A stretch of DNA of 64,000 nt from [Clostridium] scindens ATCC 35704 (GTDB lineage Bacteria; Bacillota; Clostridia; Lachnospirales; Lachnospiraceae), in the NCBI RefSeq assembly GCF_004295125.1, contig NZ_CP036170.1, forward strand, positions 3,474,501 to 3,538,500, given 5' to 3'. This document shows, one piece after another, positions 45,006 to 53,366 of this stretch (within the stretch, counting starts at the first letter, position 1; every line of letters begins with the position of its first letter). The notes beneath the pieces are model-generated. The model saw nothing but the letters and a program-made list of their open reading frames with translations. It ran no database searches and was not told the origin of the DNA. The translations under genes and the position numbers were made by a program.

Positions 45006-46832
45006 CTACTCTACCGTAACCGACTTTGCCAGATTTCTCGGCTTATCTACATCGCAGCCGCGGCCCACCGCAATATAATACGCGAAAAGCTGCAGCGGAA
45101 TAATGGCCAGCGAATTGGTAAAGTATTTGTTTGTCTCCGGAATGTAGATGACATAATCGGCGGCACGCTCCACCTCCGTATTGCCCTCCGTAGTCACCGC
45201 CATGACGAAAGCGCCCCGGGTACGTACTTCCTCCATATTGCTGATCATCTTCTTATATAAATCCTTCTGGGTCAAAACGGATGCTACCAGCGTGCCGTCC
45301 TCCACCAGGGAGATGGTGCCATGCTTTAATTCTCCTGCCGCGTATGCCTCTGAATGGATATAGGAGATCTCCTTTAACTTCAAAGATCCTTCCATAGAGA
45401 TGGCATGGTCGATTCCACGTCCGATAAAGAACACATCCCTTGCTGCCAGATAACGGTTAGCAAACTTCTGGATATTCACCTTATTATTGAGCAGCATCTC
45501 CACCTGTGCCGGAATGGCCTTCAGATCTTCCAGCATTCCTGCAAGGCCTGCCTCGTCAAGCATCCCTTTTACGTGGGCAAACTTCATTGCCAGAAGATAG
45601 AGCGCGATCAACTGTGCGGAGTACGCCTTGGTTGTGGCAACCGCAATCTCAGGTCCGGCCCAGGTATACATGACATTGTCTGCTTCTCTTGCAATGGAAC
45701 TTCCAACCACATTTACGATCCCAAGAACCCTTGCGCCCTTTTCCTTAGACTCGCGCAAGGCTGCCAGCGTATCCGCAGTCTCCCCGGACTGGCTGATCAC
45801 GATAACCAGCGTATTTTCATCCAGAATCGGATCCCGGTAACGGAATTCAGAAGCCACATCTACCTCCACCGGAATCCGCGCCAGTCCTTCGAATATATAT
45901 TTACTGGTATATCCGGTATGGGAGGCAGAGCCGCAGGCCACGATCTGGATCTTTTGGATCTTCAGAATCTCCTCATCCGCCATCCCAAGTTCCTCGATCA
46001 CGATCTTCCCCTCCTTGATCCTTGGGGAAAATGTATCTGTGATGGCTTTTGGCTGCTCATACATTTCCTTTAGCATAAAGTGTTCATATCCGCTCTTTTC
46101 CGCTGCATTCACGTCCCACTCGATACGGGTAGCCTGCTTTTCTATAGGCTCTTCATCCACATTGAAAAACTCCATGGAATCTTCCCTCATGCGAACGATC
46201 TCTTCATTCTCAATAAAGAACACGTCCCTGGTATACTTAAGGACTGCCGGGACATCTGACGCCAGAATGCTTCCCCCGTCCGTATGTCCTACGATAAGCG
46301 GGCTATCCTTGCGGACGGCATACAATTCTCCCGGATGATCCTGGAAAATTATTCCCAAAGCATAGGACCCCTCCATCCGGTGCATGATTTTCGTCACTGC
46401 CTGCAGCGGATTACCATGATAATAATAGTCCAGAAGATGGGCGATCACCTCTGTGTCCGTCTCCGATACGAATTCATAACCATGATTTTCTAACTTTTTC
46501 TTTAACTTTAGGTAATTCTCAATGATTCCATTGTGCACTACCACAATGCTTTTATCCTTGTTAAAGTGTGGATGTGCATTGATATCAGACGGCGATCCGT
46601 GGGTCGCCCATCGCGTATGTCCGATTCCCAAAGTGCCGGGAAGGGTTGCCCCGTCATGGGTCAGCTCGTTTAACACTTTCAGCCGTCCCTTGGACTTTAC
46701 CATGTCAATCTCATTTCCATTATAGACAGCGATACCGGACGAATCATACCCTCTGTATTCCAGTTTGGATAAACCGTCCAAAAGAATCGGCGCTGCCTGC
46801 TGGTTGCCTATGTATCCTACTATTCCACACAT
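45006..46832 (-). CDS. glmS: Glutamine-fructose-6-phosphate aminotransferase (isomerizing)
   Basis: A 608-residue protein of normal length. It makes glucosamine-6-phosphate, the entry to peptidoglycan and amino-sugar synthesis. The glutaminase domain begins MCGIVGYIG with nucleophile Cys2. Two SIS domains follow (VACGSASHTGYTSKYIFEG and FIGRGIDHAISMEGSLKLKEISYIHSEAYAAGELKHG). The C-terminal KPRNLAKSVTVE is invariant. The leader is only about 60 bases from the promoter and has no room for the usual glmS ribozyme. Confidence 0.98.
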   Translation of the reverse strand: MCGIVGYIGNQQAAPILLDGLSKLEYRGYDSSGIAVYNGNEIDMVKSKGRLKVLNELTHDGATLPGTLGIGHTRWATHGSPSDINAHPHFNKDKSIVVVHNGIIENYLKLKKKLENHGYEFVSETDTEVIAHLLDYYYHGNPLQAVTKIMHRMEGSYALGIIFQDHPGELYAVRKDSPLIVGHTDGGSILASDVPAVLKYTRDVFFIENEEIVRMREDSMEFFNVDEEPIEKQATRIEWDVNAAEKSGYEHFMLKEMYEQPKAITDTFSPRIKEGKIVIEELGMADEEILKIQKIQIVACGSASHTGYTSKYIFEGLARIPVEVDVASEFRYRDPILDENTLVIVISQSGETADTLAALRESKEKGARVLGIVNVVGSSIAREADNVMYTWAGPEIAVATTKAYSAQLIALYLLAMKFAHVKGMLDEAGLAGMLEDLKAIPAQVEMLLNNKVNIQKFANRYLAARDVFFIGRGIDHAISMEGSLKLKEISYIHSEAYAAGELKHGTISLVEDGTLVASVLTQKDLYKKMISNMEEVRTRGAFVMAVTTEGNTEVERAADYVIYIPETNKYFTNSLAIIPLQLFAYYIAVGRGCDVDKPRNLAKSVTVE

Positions 46833-46893
46833 ATTTTCTACTCCTTACCTTGTATTTGCACAAATTACCATATTTTTTGCATTATCATTCTGT

Positions 46894-46922
46894 ATTGTAG
46901 CAAAATATCGAGGGTATGTAAA
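46894..46922 (-). promoter_or_regulatory. glmS promoter
   Basis: Minus strand TTTACA (46917-46922), 17-base spacer, TACAAT (46894-46899), about 62 bases before the start codon. Confidence 0.65.
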
Positions 46923-46944
46923 TAAAAGCCTTGAAATAAATGAA

Positions 46945-46976
46945 AAAATAGAACGGAGCAATCTCCGTTCTATTTT
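46945..46976. terminator. Terminator of the cohesin-protein transcript
   Basis: Perfect 14-bp stem (46945-46958 with 46963-46976), four-base loop and T-run on the minus strand, 18 bases after the cohesin-protein stop. Confidence 0.9.
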
Positions 46977-46993
46977 GAGATTTATAATAGCAT

Positions 46994-48502
46994 TTAATCC
47001 AAATCAATAAAATCAACTTTAAATGTATCGTCTTCTTCCATATGGCCCCGCTTCTTACTTGGCTGGCTGCTCAGCAGTTCATCCAGGTCATCAATCAGTT
47101 CCTCGGATTCATCGCCGTCATTATCATATCCGTAGTCTTCCTCATAATCCACTTCGTCATATTCTTCTTCGAAATCCGCTTCTTCTCCAAAATCGTCAAA
47201 GTCGTCATCTTCAAACTCCTCGAAATCGTCAAAATCATCCTCGTCTTCGACCTTGGCTTTCTGCACTGGCTTTCTCACGGCAGGCTCGCCCTTTGCGGCA
47301 ACTGCCTTTGCTTTTTTACCCTTTGCCGGAACCGCCTCTTCCTCGTCCAGATCAATTCCATATTCATCATACAGGTCATCCAGTTCCAGATTGCGGTGGT
47401 GTAGCTTCACGCCGATTACAATCAATGCCACAACCAGTACAAGGAAGGCAGCGATTGCCACGATAACCAGAATATCCAGAAAATCTTCGATAAACTGAAG
47501 GATCTTTCCCCAGAGTCCCTTTGGCGATGCCTTATCGGCTGTATCATCGGAACCAGAATGCTTTAAGTATCTCTGATAAGTCTTATCTACCGTATCATAC
47601 TGGTACAGGCCTTTCTGCCCATCCTTATTCAGGGCATACATCACATAATACTCTGCATTATCCGTATCCTGCCATGCTGTAAAGTCCTTGCCATTCAAGG
47701 TGAAGGTAGTCTTCTGATACTGCTTTGGAAGTTTGACGCTTCCATCGTCTCTCAATAAGACGATATAACTCTCCTGGGATATCTTAATTTCTTCAAAAGG
47801 GGAGAAGGAGCCGTCATTGCTGTTATAGAGGAAAAAGTCGCCGTCTCCGCCCTCTGCCGGTACCAAATACATGGCCGACTCGCCGCTGGCTTCCTGGGTA
47901 ATTACCTGGCAGGCAGCGCCTTCAAATGTCGTCTCGCCTCTGACAAATCCTTCCGGAATTAATGCATCCGTAAAATCATTACTGATCTTGTACTGTACGC
48001 CGTCAACCTCAACCTGTGATCCATCGCCGGTTGGAGCCGCAGTTCCTTCATCCTCATTCTGAATCAAGGTTGGATCTCCAGGGCCAATGGTTACCGAAGA
48101 ACTTCCCTTGGTGATCTGAAGCGCACCTCCGGATGCGTCCGTTCCAGAGGCATCTGATACCTCCACCTTCGCGTTTCCCTCTGCCAACGCCTGGAAGGTA
48201 ATCTTATATTCCAGCGTAGTCCCGGAGCCACTGCCCGAGATATTCAGGGTTCCATCGCCGCCGGATACGCTGTCGCCGCTGATGAATTTCAGCATGCTTG
48301 TATCATAAGTCAGTGTCGCATCCAGAGACTGAAGATTGGAAGATGATGTTAACTTTGCTGTTACTTCTACCTCTGCCCCCACCGTCGTAGAAGGGTCTGT
48401 AAATCGTAATTCCGCAGATGCCGCATGGACAATCATGGAAATGCACGGACTTAGCATGCACACCACAGCGAATGCCGCAAGTGCTTTCTTAATTCTCCTC
48501 AT
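46994..48502 (-). CDS. Membrane-anchored cohesin-domain protein with acidic cytoplasmic tail
   Basis: A 502-residue protein. It has a signal peptide (1-28) and a cohesin-like beta-sandwich (about 29-138; ELRFTDPSTTVGAEVEVTAKL and LDATLTYDTSMLKF). A second extracellular region of unknown fold (about 160-320) is followed by one transmembrane helix (342-366). The C-terminal 130 residues are extremely acidic (runs of D and E) with a central KAKAVAAKGE basic patch. Cohesins bind dockerins in cellulosomes, but single cohesins also occur in non-cellulolytic Clostridia with unknown partners. No dockerin protein is evident nearby. It lies downstream of an LCP gene on the same strand. Confidence 0.8.
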   Translation of the reverse strand: MRRIKKALAAFAVVCMLSPCISMIVHAASAELRFTDPSTTVGAEVEVTAKLTSSSNLQSLDATLTYDTSMLKFISGDSVSGGDGTLNISGSGSGTTLEYKITFQALAEGNAKVEVSDASGTDASGGALQITKGSSSVTIGPGDPTLIQNEDEGTAAPTGDGSQVEVDGVQYKISNDFTDALIPEGFVRGETTFEGAACQVITQEASGESAMYLVPAEGGDGDFFLYNSNDGSFSPFEEIKISQESYIVLLRDDGSVKLPKQYQKTTFTLNGKDFTAWQDTDNAEYYVMYALNKDGQKGLYQYDTVDKTYQRYLKHSGSDDTADKASPKGLWGKILQFIEDFLDILVIVAIAAFLVLVVALIVIGVKLHHRNLELDDLYDEYGIDLDEEEAVPAKGKKAKAVAAKGEPAVRKPVQKAKVEDEDDFDDFEEFEDDDFDDFGEEADFEEEYDEVDYEEDYGYDNDGDESEELIDDLDELLSSQPSKKRGHMEEDDTFKVDFIDLD

Positions 48503-48544
48503 GTATTCTACCTCGTTTTTCTCTATACTCCATTTTATGAACAG

Positions 48545-49897
48545 CTATTGGGTTCCTGCATCCGGGGTGCCTTCCGCCCCGCCGCCGGAAGTATCGCCCC
48601 CACTTCCTCCGCTGCCATCATCTCCGCCTGGATCAGGCTGCGGCTGCGGGTCTGGCTCCGGCGTAGGGGTTGGCGTGGGAGTTGGCGTAGGAGTCGGCTG
48701 GCTGCTTCCGCCACTGGTGCCGCCGGAAGAAGGCGTCTTTGTTCCGCCGCTGCTTCCGCCACCCGTATAACTTTCATCCGGCTGCTGCATGATTCCCTGA
48801 CTATCCTCGTCCGTATCCGCCTGCCGGTCTCCGGCCTTTGCCACAATTTTACCACTGATCGTATTCACCGTAGAGGACGGCGAATATGTATCGCCTTCTC
48901 CATAGAAGAATTTATGAAGCTGCTCCACATTCTTGTCCAGCGTGACAGGAATGACGACGCTTCCAATATTGGCCAGTGTATCCGTAGTCTTATCAAACGG
49001 AAAGCCGATGGTCTCTCCTAACTTATAGTCAAATGCATCCTTTGCGTATTCCAATATCTCCGCTAACGTGAAATTCGTCGATACTTCTGGAAATACCTTG
49101 TCAATAATCTTATTAATCTGCGCAAGGCTGGCGCCCTGTAATTTCCCTACAATCTTCGTCAGCACATCCCTCTGGCGTTCTGCCCGCTTGAAATCGTCTC
49201 CGGCGGTATAGCGAATCCTGGCATACGCCGTAGCCTGGATTCCATTCAGCGTCTGTACGCCAGGCTCTGTAACTCCGGCTGATTCTCTGCCCGTCACACG
49301 CATGATTTCCATCGCATAGCCGCAGATATACGGAATCTCTTCTTCCTGTACGTCAATCTCCACGCCGCCCACAGCGTCTATGACATCGATCAGGGAGTTA
49401 AAGTTCACCGTAACATAATGTTCGATATCCATATCAAGATTCTTATTCAGCATGGCGACTGCCGTTTCGGGCCCGCCAAAAGAATAGGCTGCGTTCGCCT
49501 TATTAAGCGTCCCGTCGCTCTGTTCTAAAAGTGTATCACGATATACGGAAGAGATTTTCACTTCCATGGTCTCCCGGTTAAGGCTTGCGATCATGATCGT
49601 GTCGCTCCTTGTATCCTTCTCCAGTTCATTATCCCGCGAATCTACGCCGAACAATGCTACATTCAGATATCCGGTTCCTCTCTCCCGGGCTTCCTCGGAC
49701 ACATTAAGCGCCTCCGGATCCAGTTTCGTCGTCTCTATCTTGGAGAGTTTGCTGGCCAGAATCACCGCTCCGGCTGTGGCAACCAATGCTACCGTTCCAC
49801 CAAGAATGGCTCCAATCTTCTTACCCAACGACCAGGAAGCAAATCCACGCCTCTTGGATCTGCGCCCGCGTCTGTAATGTTTTCTCGTCTTTGCCAT
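48545..49897 (-). CDS. LytR-CpsA-Psr (LCP) ligase with proline-threonine-rich tail
   Basis: A 450-residue protein. A basic cytoplasmic start, one transmembrane helix (about 27-50) and an extracellular LCP domain (about 75-330) with NVALFGVDSRDNE, SDTIMIASLN, SVYRDTLLE, KANAAYSFGGP and AYARIRYTAGDDFKRAERQRDVL. These arginines and aspartates bind the lipid pyrophosphate. LCP enzymes transfer undecaprenyl-linked glycopolymers to peptidoglycan. The last 70 residues are low complexity (SGG, then a run of TP repeats, then DP/QP and GG), likely a wall-spanning linker. It may attach the polysaccharide made by the genes that follow upstream. Confidence 0.92.
   Translation of the reverse strand: MAKTRKHYRRGRRSKRRGFASWSLGKKIGAILGGTVALVATAGAVILASKLSKIETTKLDPEALNVSEEARERGTGYLNVALFGVDSRDNELEKDTRSDTIMIASLNRETMEVKISSVYRDTLLEQSDGTLNKANAAYSFGGPETAVAMLNKNLDMDIEHYVTVNFNSLIDVIDAVGGVEIDVQEEEIPYICGYAMEIMRVTGRESAGVTEPGVQTLNGIQATAYARIRYTAGDDFKRAERQRDVLTKIVGKLQGASLAQINKIIDKVFPEVSTNFTLAEILEYAKDAFDYKLGETIGFPFDKTTDTLANIGSVVIPVTLDKNVEQLHKFFYGEGDTYSPSSTVNTISGKIVAKAGDRQADTDEDSQGIMQQPDESYTGGGSSGGTKTPSSGGTSGGSSQPTPTPTPTPTPTPEPDPQPQPDPGGDDGSGGSGGDTSGGGAEGTPDAGTQ
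48660..48706. repeat. Short tandem repeat coding for Thr-Pro units
   Basis: Imperfect 12-base repeats (GTTGGCGTAGGA and variants, plus strand) inside the LCP gene encode consecutive Thr-Pro pairs on the minus strand. Such a tract can change length by replication slippage in multiples that keep the frame. Confidence 0.7.
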
Positions 49898-49995
49898 TAT
49901 CCAATATCCTTTCTTCTCACCTTGCTTATGATAACACCTTACACTATATTACCCTATTTCCTGCCAAACTTCAATTAAAAATCCAGGTTTTTCGC

Positions 49996-50928
49996 CTATT
50001 TGCCCCAATATGTCGTGCTCATGGAACACCATTTTACTACCCATTGAGGAAGTTTTCGATAATTTTGTCCTAATTTGTATCCCAGATACTTGCATCCGCT
50101 TTTGTATACCAGAACTGGTATCAGATACGGCTTCCTGCTCTTTAACAGATATCCCATGGTATTCTTTACCAGCCGGATCCCCTCGCTCTCCGAGCGAACC
50201 TGGGAAAACACCTCCGGGTTATCCGCCTGAGACACTGCCAGGTCGAAGTTCCTGTGAAACTGCTGCAGCCCCGAATAATTATGGGAATGAATCACCCTGG
50301 CCCCCGCCGCATAGGCGACCTTATACCCAGCCTGAACCATTCGGCCTGCCAGAATCATATCCTCATTAAATATCGTTCTCCTGGAAAATCCTCCCAGCGC
50401 TTCATACACGTCCCTGCGGTACGCTGCGCAAACGTTGGAACAGAAAAAAGTCTTGATCCCCAGTTCCGGGATGTCTTCTTTCCCCTTGATACGGCTTTCC
50501 TCCGGATAGTTGAACCTCCTTGTATAACGTTCTATGAAATCACAATCACTGGCCGGAAGCTGCCGTGCGTAGGATACCCCCACAAGTTCCTCCCCCAGAG
50601 GCTCGATCAGGTTCTCGATCAGCCTGGAATCTGCCGGCATGGCATCCTGGGTCATGAATACCACTATCTTGGCATCTGACATGGAAAAACCAAGGTTCCT
50701 GGTGGCCCCATGGTCAAAGTCCTCCTGATCAATATGCGAGACGATGACTCCCGGAATATGCTCGACATCCTCGGGAAAACGATCTGATCTTGTATTAATG
50801 ACATAGATATGCCTGATGGGGCAACTCTGCTTTCCAAGCCTTTTCAGCAGTTCCTCCAGCCTCCCATCCGGCCGGTAGGTCGGTATGACTACATCTACCC
50901 GCTCTGGATTATTCATCTTTTTGTTCAT
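49996..50928 (-). CDS. Family 2 glycosyltransferase
   Basis: A 310-residue GT-A fold enzyme. VDVVIPTYRPDGRLEELLKRL opens the nucleotide-binding domain. The acidic metal-binding pair is in VVFMTQDAMPAD, and FFCSNVCAAYRRDVYEALGGF and FNEDMILAGRMVQAGYKVAYA are acceptor/catalytic motifs as in rhamnosyltransferases. It overlaps the polymerase gene upstream by about 20 bases, so the two are coupled; an internal start at 50916 is equally possible. By context it adds a sugar, perhaps rhamnose, to the surface polysaccharide. Confidence 0.9.
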   Translation of the reverse strand: MNKKMNNPERVDVVIPTYRPDGRLEELLKRLGKQSCPIRHIYVINTRSDRFPEDVEHIPGVIVSHIDQEDFDHGATRNLGFSMSDAKIVVFMTQDAMPADSRLIENLIEPLGEELVGVSYARQLPASDCDFIERYTRRFNYPEESRIKGKEDIPELGIKTFFCSNVCAAYRRDVYEALGGFSRRTIFNEDMILAGRMVQAGYKVAYAAGARVIHSHNYSGLQQFHRNFDLAVSQADNPEVFSQVRSESEGIRLVKNTMGYLLKSRKPYLIPVLVYKSGCKYLGYKLGQNYRKLPQWVVKWCSMSTTYWGK

Positions 50929-52234
50929 CCTTTTTCTTATTCTTATCGTATCCTACAAACCAGCACATCATTCCTGTAAGAATCAGCCAGAACCAAGTCG
51001 TAGGATTGCTGAACCAGGTGGTAAAAAATGCAAGTCCCAGATAGATTGCTATCTGCCCGTAGAACAGATAGGATACCGGGTTCTGGCTCTTCTTTACAAT
51101 ACTCATCAAAACCTTCGCAACCGCTCCTACAATCACCGCAAATATAAATACGCCGACAATTCCAAAATCATAATAGGCATCATAGAACATGGTCAGCGTG
51201 GTCAACTCCTTCTTTGTCAGGAAGATGGGGAAGGATACCAGCTGCGGATAGAGAAACTTTAACCCGGTCAGCGCAAAAAACGGGAACAGCATCTTTAATC
51301 CATAGGTATGCTCCGTCAACTGTGCCACCATGCAGTTAAAATTCTCAAAGTTATTGGCCACATACATGTAGGGCTGGGTGATAAAGATGGGCATCTTGCT
51401 GTATTTCATCTCGAATATGCTATTTAAGTATGCCACATCATGGTGGCGGAACACCGTCAGTATTATATATACAGGCACCAGCGCCACCAGAAGTATTACC
51501 ATCGTCCTGAGCCGGATCCTTTTATTGACCATGATATATGTAACCACCGCAAATCCTACGGCAAACAGAAGCTGGAATCTGGATACGCATAAGAATGGCA
51601 CTGCTACGGCCGTAAAGTTTGCCAGTACCAGTGCTGCCATTTTTTTCCATCCAATGTGTCTGCTCACTTTCAGGTACAGGATCGTGATGGCCGGTATCAG
51701 AATGCAGCTGATGGTAAAGTAGTGAACTCCTGATACATGGAAATATGAATAGGCATGAGGCTCGTCGGAGAATAAGGGGATAAATCCCACCTTAAGCGCT
51801 TCAAAAGCAAAACATGCTATCGAGACCGCCATCAGCCCTATAATGCAGATGAATAGCCTTCCTGATTGAAATTCGTTCTTTTCCAGTTCCCGCTCTTCTA
51901 CCTTTCCATACTTCTGCCCCCATTCATATCCGATGCCAAAGCCGATATAGATCAGGAAGAAACTCAGCCAGGTAATATACTGCCAGTCACTCTGCAGTTT
52001 GCTCAGCTGCATGCAGGCGATTCCCTGTCCTCCGACCCAGGCCAATGTAAAAAGCGCCCGAAGCTCGACCAGGCTTCCGGTCTCCCTTACCCAGTGGACA
52101 TAGAGATAGAGGGCCTCGCCCATCAGCAATATACCTGACAGATAATAAAGCCCTGCCAGTGAAGCAATATAACTGGCCAGAAACACCAGCATATATGTGC
52201 CATATTCCATTATAATGTTATTGCGCTCCCTCAT
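50909..52234 (-). CDS. Wzy-like O-antigen / oligosaccharide repeat-unit polymerase
   Basis: A 441-residue protein with about eleven or twelve transmembrane helices and a large extracellular loop near the middle (FRHHDVAYLNSIFEMKYSKMP), the usual layout of Wzy polymerases; primary sequence conservation in this class is low. It would join lipid-linked repeat units outside the membrane. The start at 52234 has AAGGAG nine bases upstream and overlaps the 3' end of the preceding LCP gene by 17 bases. It is bracketed by LCP and glycosyltransferase genes, which supports the call. Confidence 0.8.
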   Translation of the reverse strand: MRERNNIIMEYGTYMLVFLASYIASLAGLYYLSGILLMGEALYLYVHWVRETGSLVELRALFTLAWVGGQGIACMQLSKLQSDWQYITWLSFFLIYIGFGIGYEWGQKYGKVEERELEKNEFQSGRLFICIIGLMAVSIACFAFEALKVGFIPLFSDEPHAYSYFHVSGVHYFTISCILIPAITILYLKVSRHIGWKKMAALVLANFTAVAVPFLCVSRFQLLFAVGFAVVTYIMVNKRIRLRTMVILLVALVPVYIILTVFRHHDVAYLNSIFEMKYSKMPIFITQPYMYVANNFENFNCMVAQLTEHTYGLKMLFPFFALTGLKFLYPQLVSFPIFLTKKELTTLTMFYDAYYDFGIVGVFIFAVIVGAVAKVLMSIVKKSQNPVSYLFYGQIAIYLGLAFFTTWFSNPTTWFWLILTGMMCWFVGYDKNKKKDEQKDE

Positions 52235-53348
52235 TACTTATGTCTCCTTCAAACGTGGTATTCATCGCATCCGTATCTTCCGTAACTCCGGTAAGATAGA
52301 TGATGTCATCATTGATCTGCGTTACCTTCTCCGATGGCTCGTAGGAATCCTCTTTAAACAGATTCCGGTGAAGCTGGGTTACATTATTGGTAAATCCAAT
52401 CGGCACGACATAAGAGCCTTCATGATTCCTTACGTCCTCCCTGGTGGTTACCTGATAAGGGAATCCACCGGTCTGCACGATGTTATAATTCAAAGCGTTG
52501 GCTGCAAATCCCAGCAGATCCTGGGTGGAAAAGCTGGTAGAAATCATCGGAAAGATCTCATCGATCATCTTGTTCAATGTCAGCAGGTTCGCCTTCTTAG
52601 CCTTTTCCGCCGTCTTCTCCAGGACGATCCGCTGGCGCTCCGCCCGCTTGAAGTCCATGCCCTCGGTATACCGGATTCTGGCATAGGCCACCGCGTGCAC
52701 GCCGTCCACCTTCTGGGTCCCATCCTTTACCTCGATATCTTCCCAGTCCTTTCCAGCCACTTCCGCAGTTTCCACCGCATACTTGTTGCACCAGTCGGCC
52801 TCTTCCGCGGTCATATCCAGTTCCAGGCCGCCAAGCAGGTCAATGGTATTCACCAGCGCGGTAAAGTTCACGCTGACATAATTGTGGATGTCCAGATCAA
52901 AATTCCGATTCAGAAGGCTGATCGCCTCTTCCGGACCTCCCCGGTTATAAGCCGAATTGGCCTTCTCATATGTTCCGTCTTTCTGCTGAAGCAAGGTATC
53001 CCGGTAGATGGAGGTCAATGTCACATCGCTCGTATCATTGTTGATGCTTGCAATCATAATACAGTCGCTCTGTACCCCGCCGTCCAGTTCGTCGTTTCTG
53101 GAATCCAGGCCGAACAGGGCGATATTCGTATACGGCCCGGTATCTTTATATGCCTCCAGGTTCTTGTCATTCAGGATATTAAAATCCAGCTTATCCAGTT
53201 TGAATATTCCGTAGGCCGTCACGCATAAGGCCGCCAGGATCAGCACCTCTGCAACCAGAAGGGCGATTCTCTTCCTGCGCCTCTTGCGCATTAATTTCTG
53301 TCTCTCTGCACGTGTCATTCTGTTCTTCATGCGCTTCTTTTTACTCAT
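52218..53348 (-). CDS. LytR-CpsA-Psr (LCP) ligase, second copy
   Basis: A 376-residue protein. It has a basic N-terminus, a transmembrane helix (about 27-48) and an LCP domain with NIALFGLDSRNDE, SDCIMIASIN, SIYRDTLLQ, KANSAYNRGGPEEA and AYARIRYTEGMDFKRAERQRIVL. It is very similar in core motifs to the LCP at 48545-49897 but lacks the Thr-Pro tail. Sitting between the priming transferase and the polymerase, it is probably the dedicated ligase that anchors this polymer to peptidoglycan. Confidence 0.93.
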   Translation of the reverse strand: MSKKKRMKNRMTRAERQKLMRKRRRKRIALLVAEVLILAALCVTAYGIFKLDKLDFNILNDKNLEAYKDTGPYTNIALFGLDSRNDELDGGVQSDCIMIASINNDTSDVTLTSIYRDTLLQQKDGTYEKANSAYNRGGPEEAISLLNRNFDLDIHNYVSVNFTALVNTIDLLGGLELDMTAEEADWCNKYAVETAEVAGKDWEDIEVKDGTQKVDGVHAVAYARIRYTEGMDFKRAERQRIVLEKTAEKAKKANLLTLNKMIDEIFPMISTSFSTQDLLGFAANALNYNIVQTGGFPYQVTTREDVRNHEGSYVVPIGFTNNVTQLHRNLFKEDSYEPSEKVTQINDDIIYLTGVTEDTDAMNTTFEGDISNEGAQ

Positions 53349-53366
53349 ACGTTTCTCCCTTGCGGA

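Noticed and set aside
44801-45019. Plus-strand 72-codon frame rich in serine
   Set aside because: It is the reverse complement of the permease fragment and of the glmS end; composition and lack of a ribosome site argue against a gene.
46833-46993. glmS ribozyme
   Set aside because: The expected position was checked; the promoter lies too close to the start codon and no ribozyme core motifs are visible.
48660-48706. Short tandem repeats as a possible CRISPR or satellite array
   Set aside because: The units are 12 bases, without spacers, and simply encode Thr-Pro pairs in the LCP gene.
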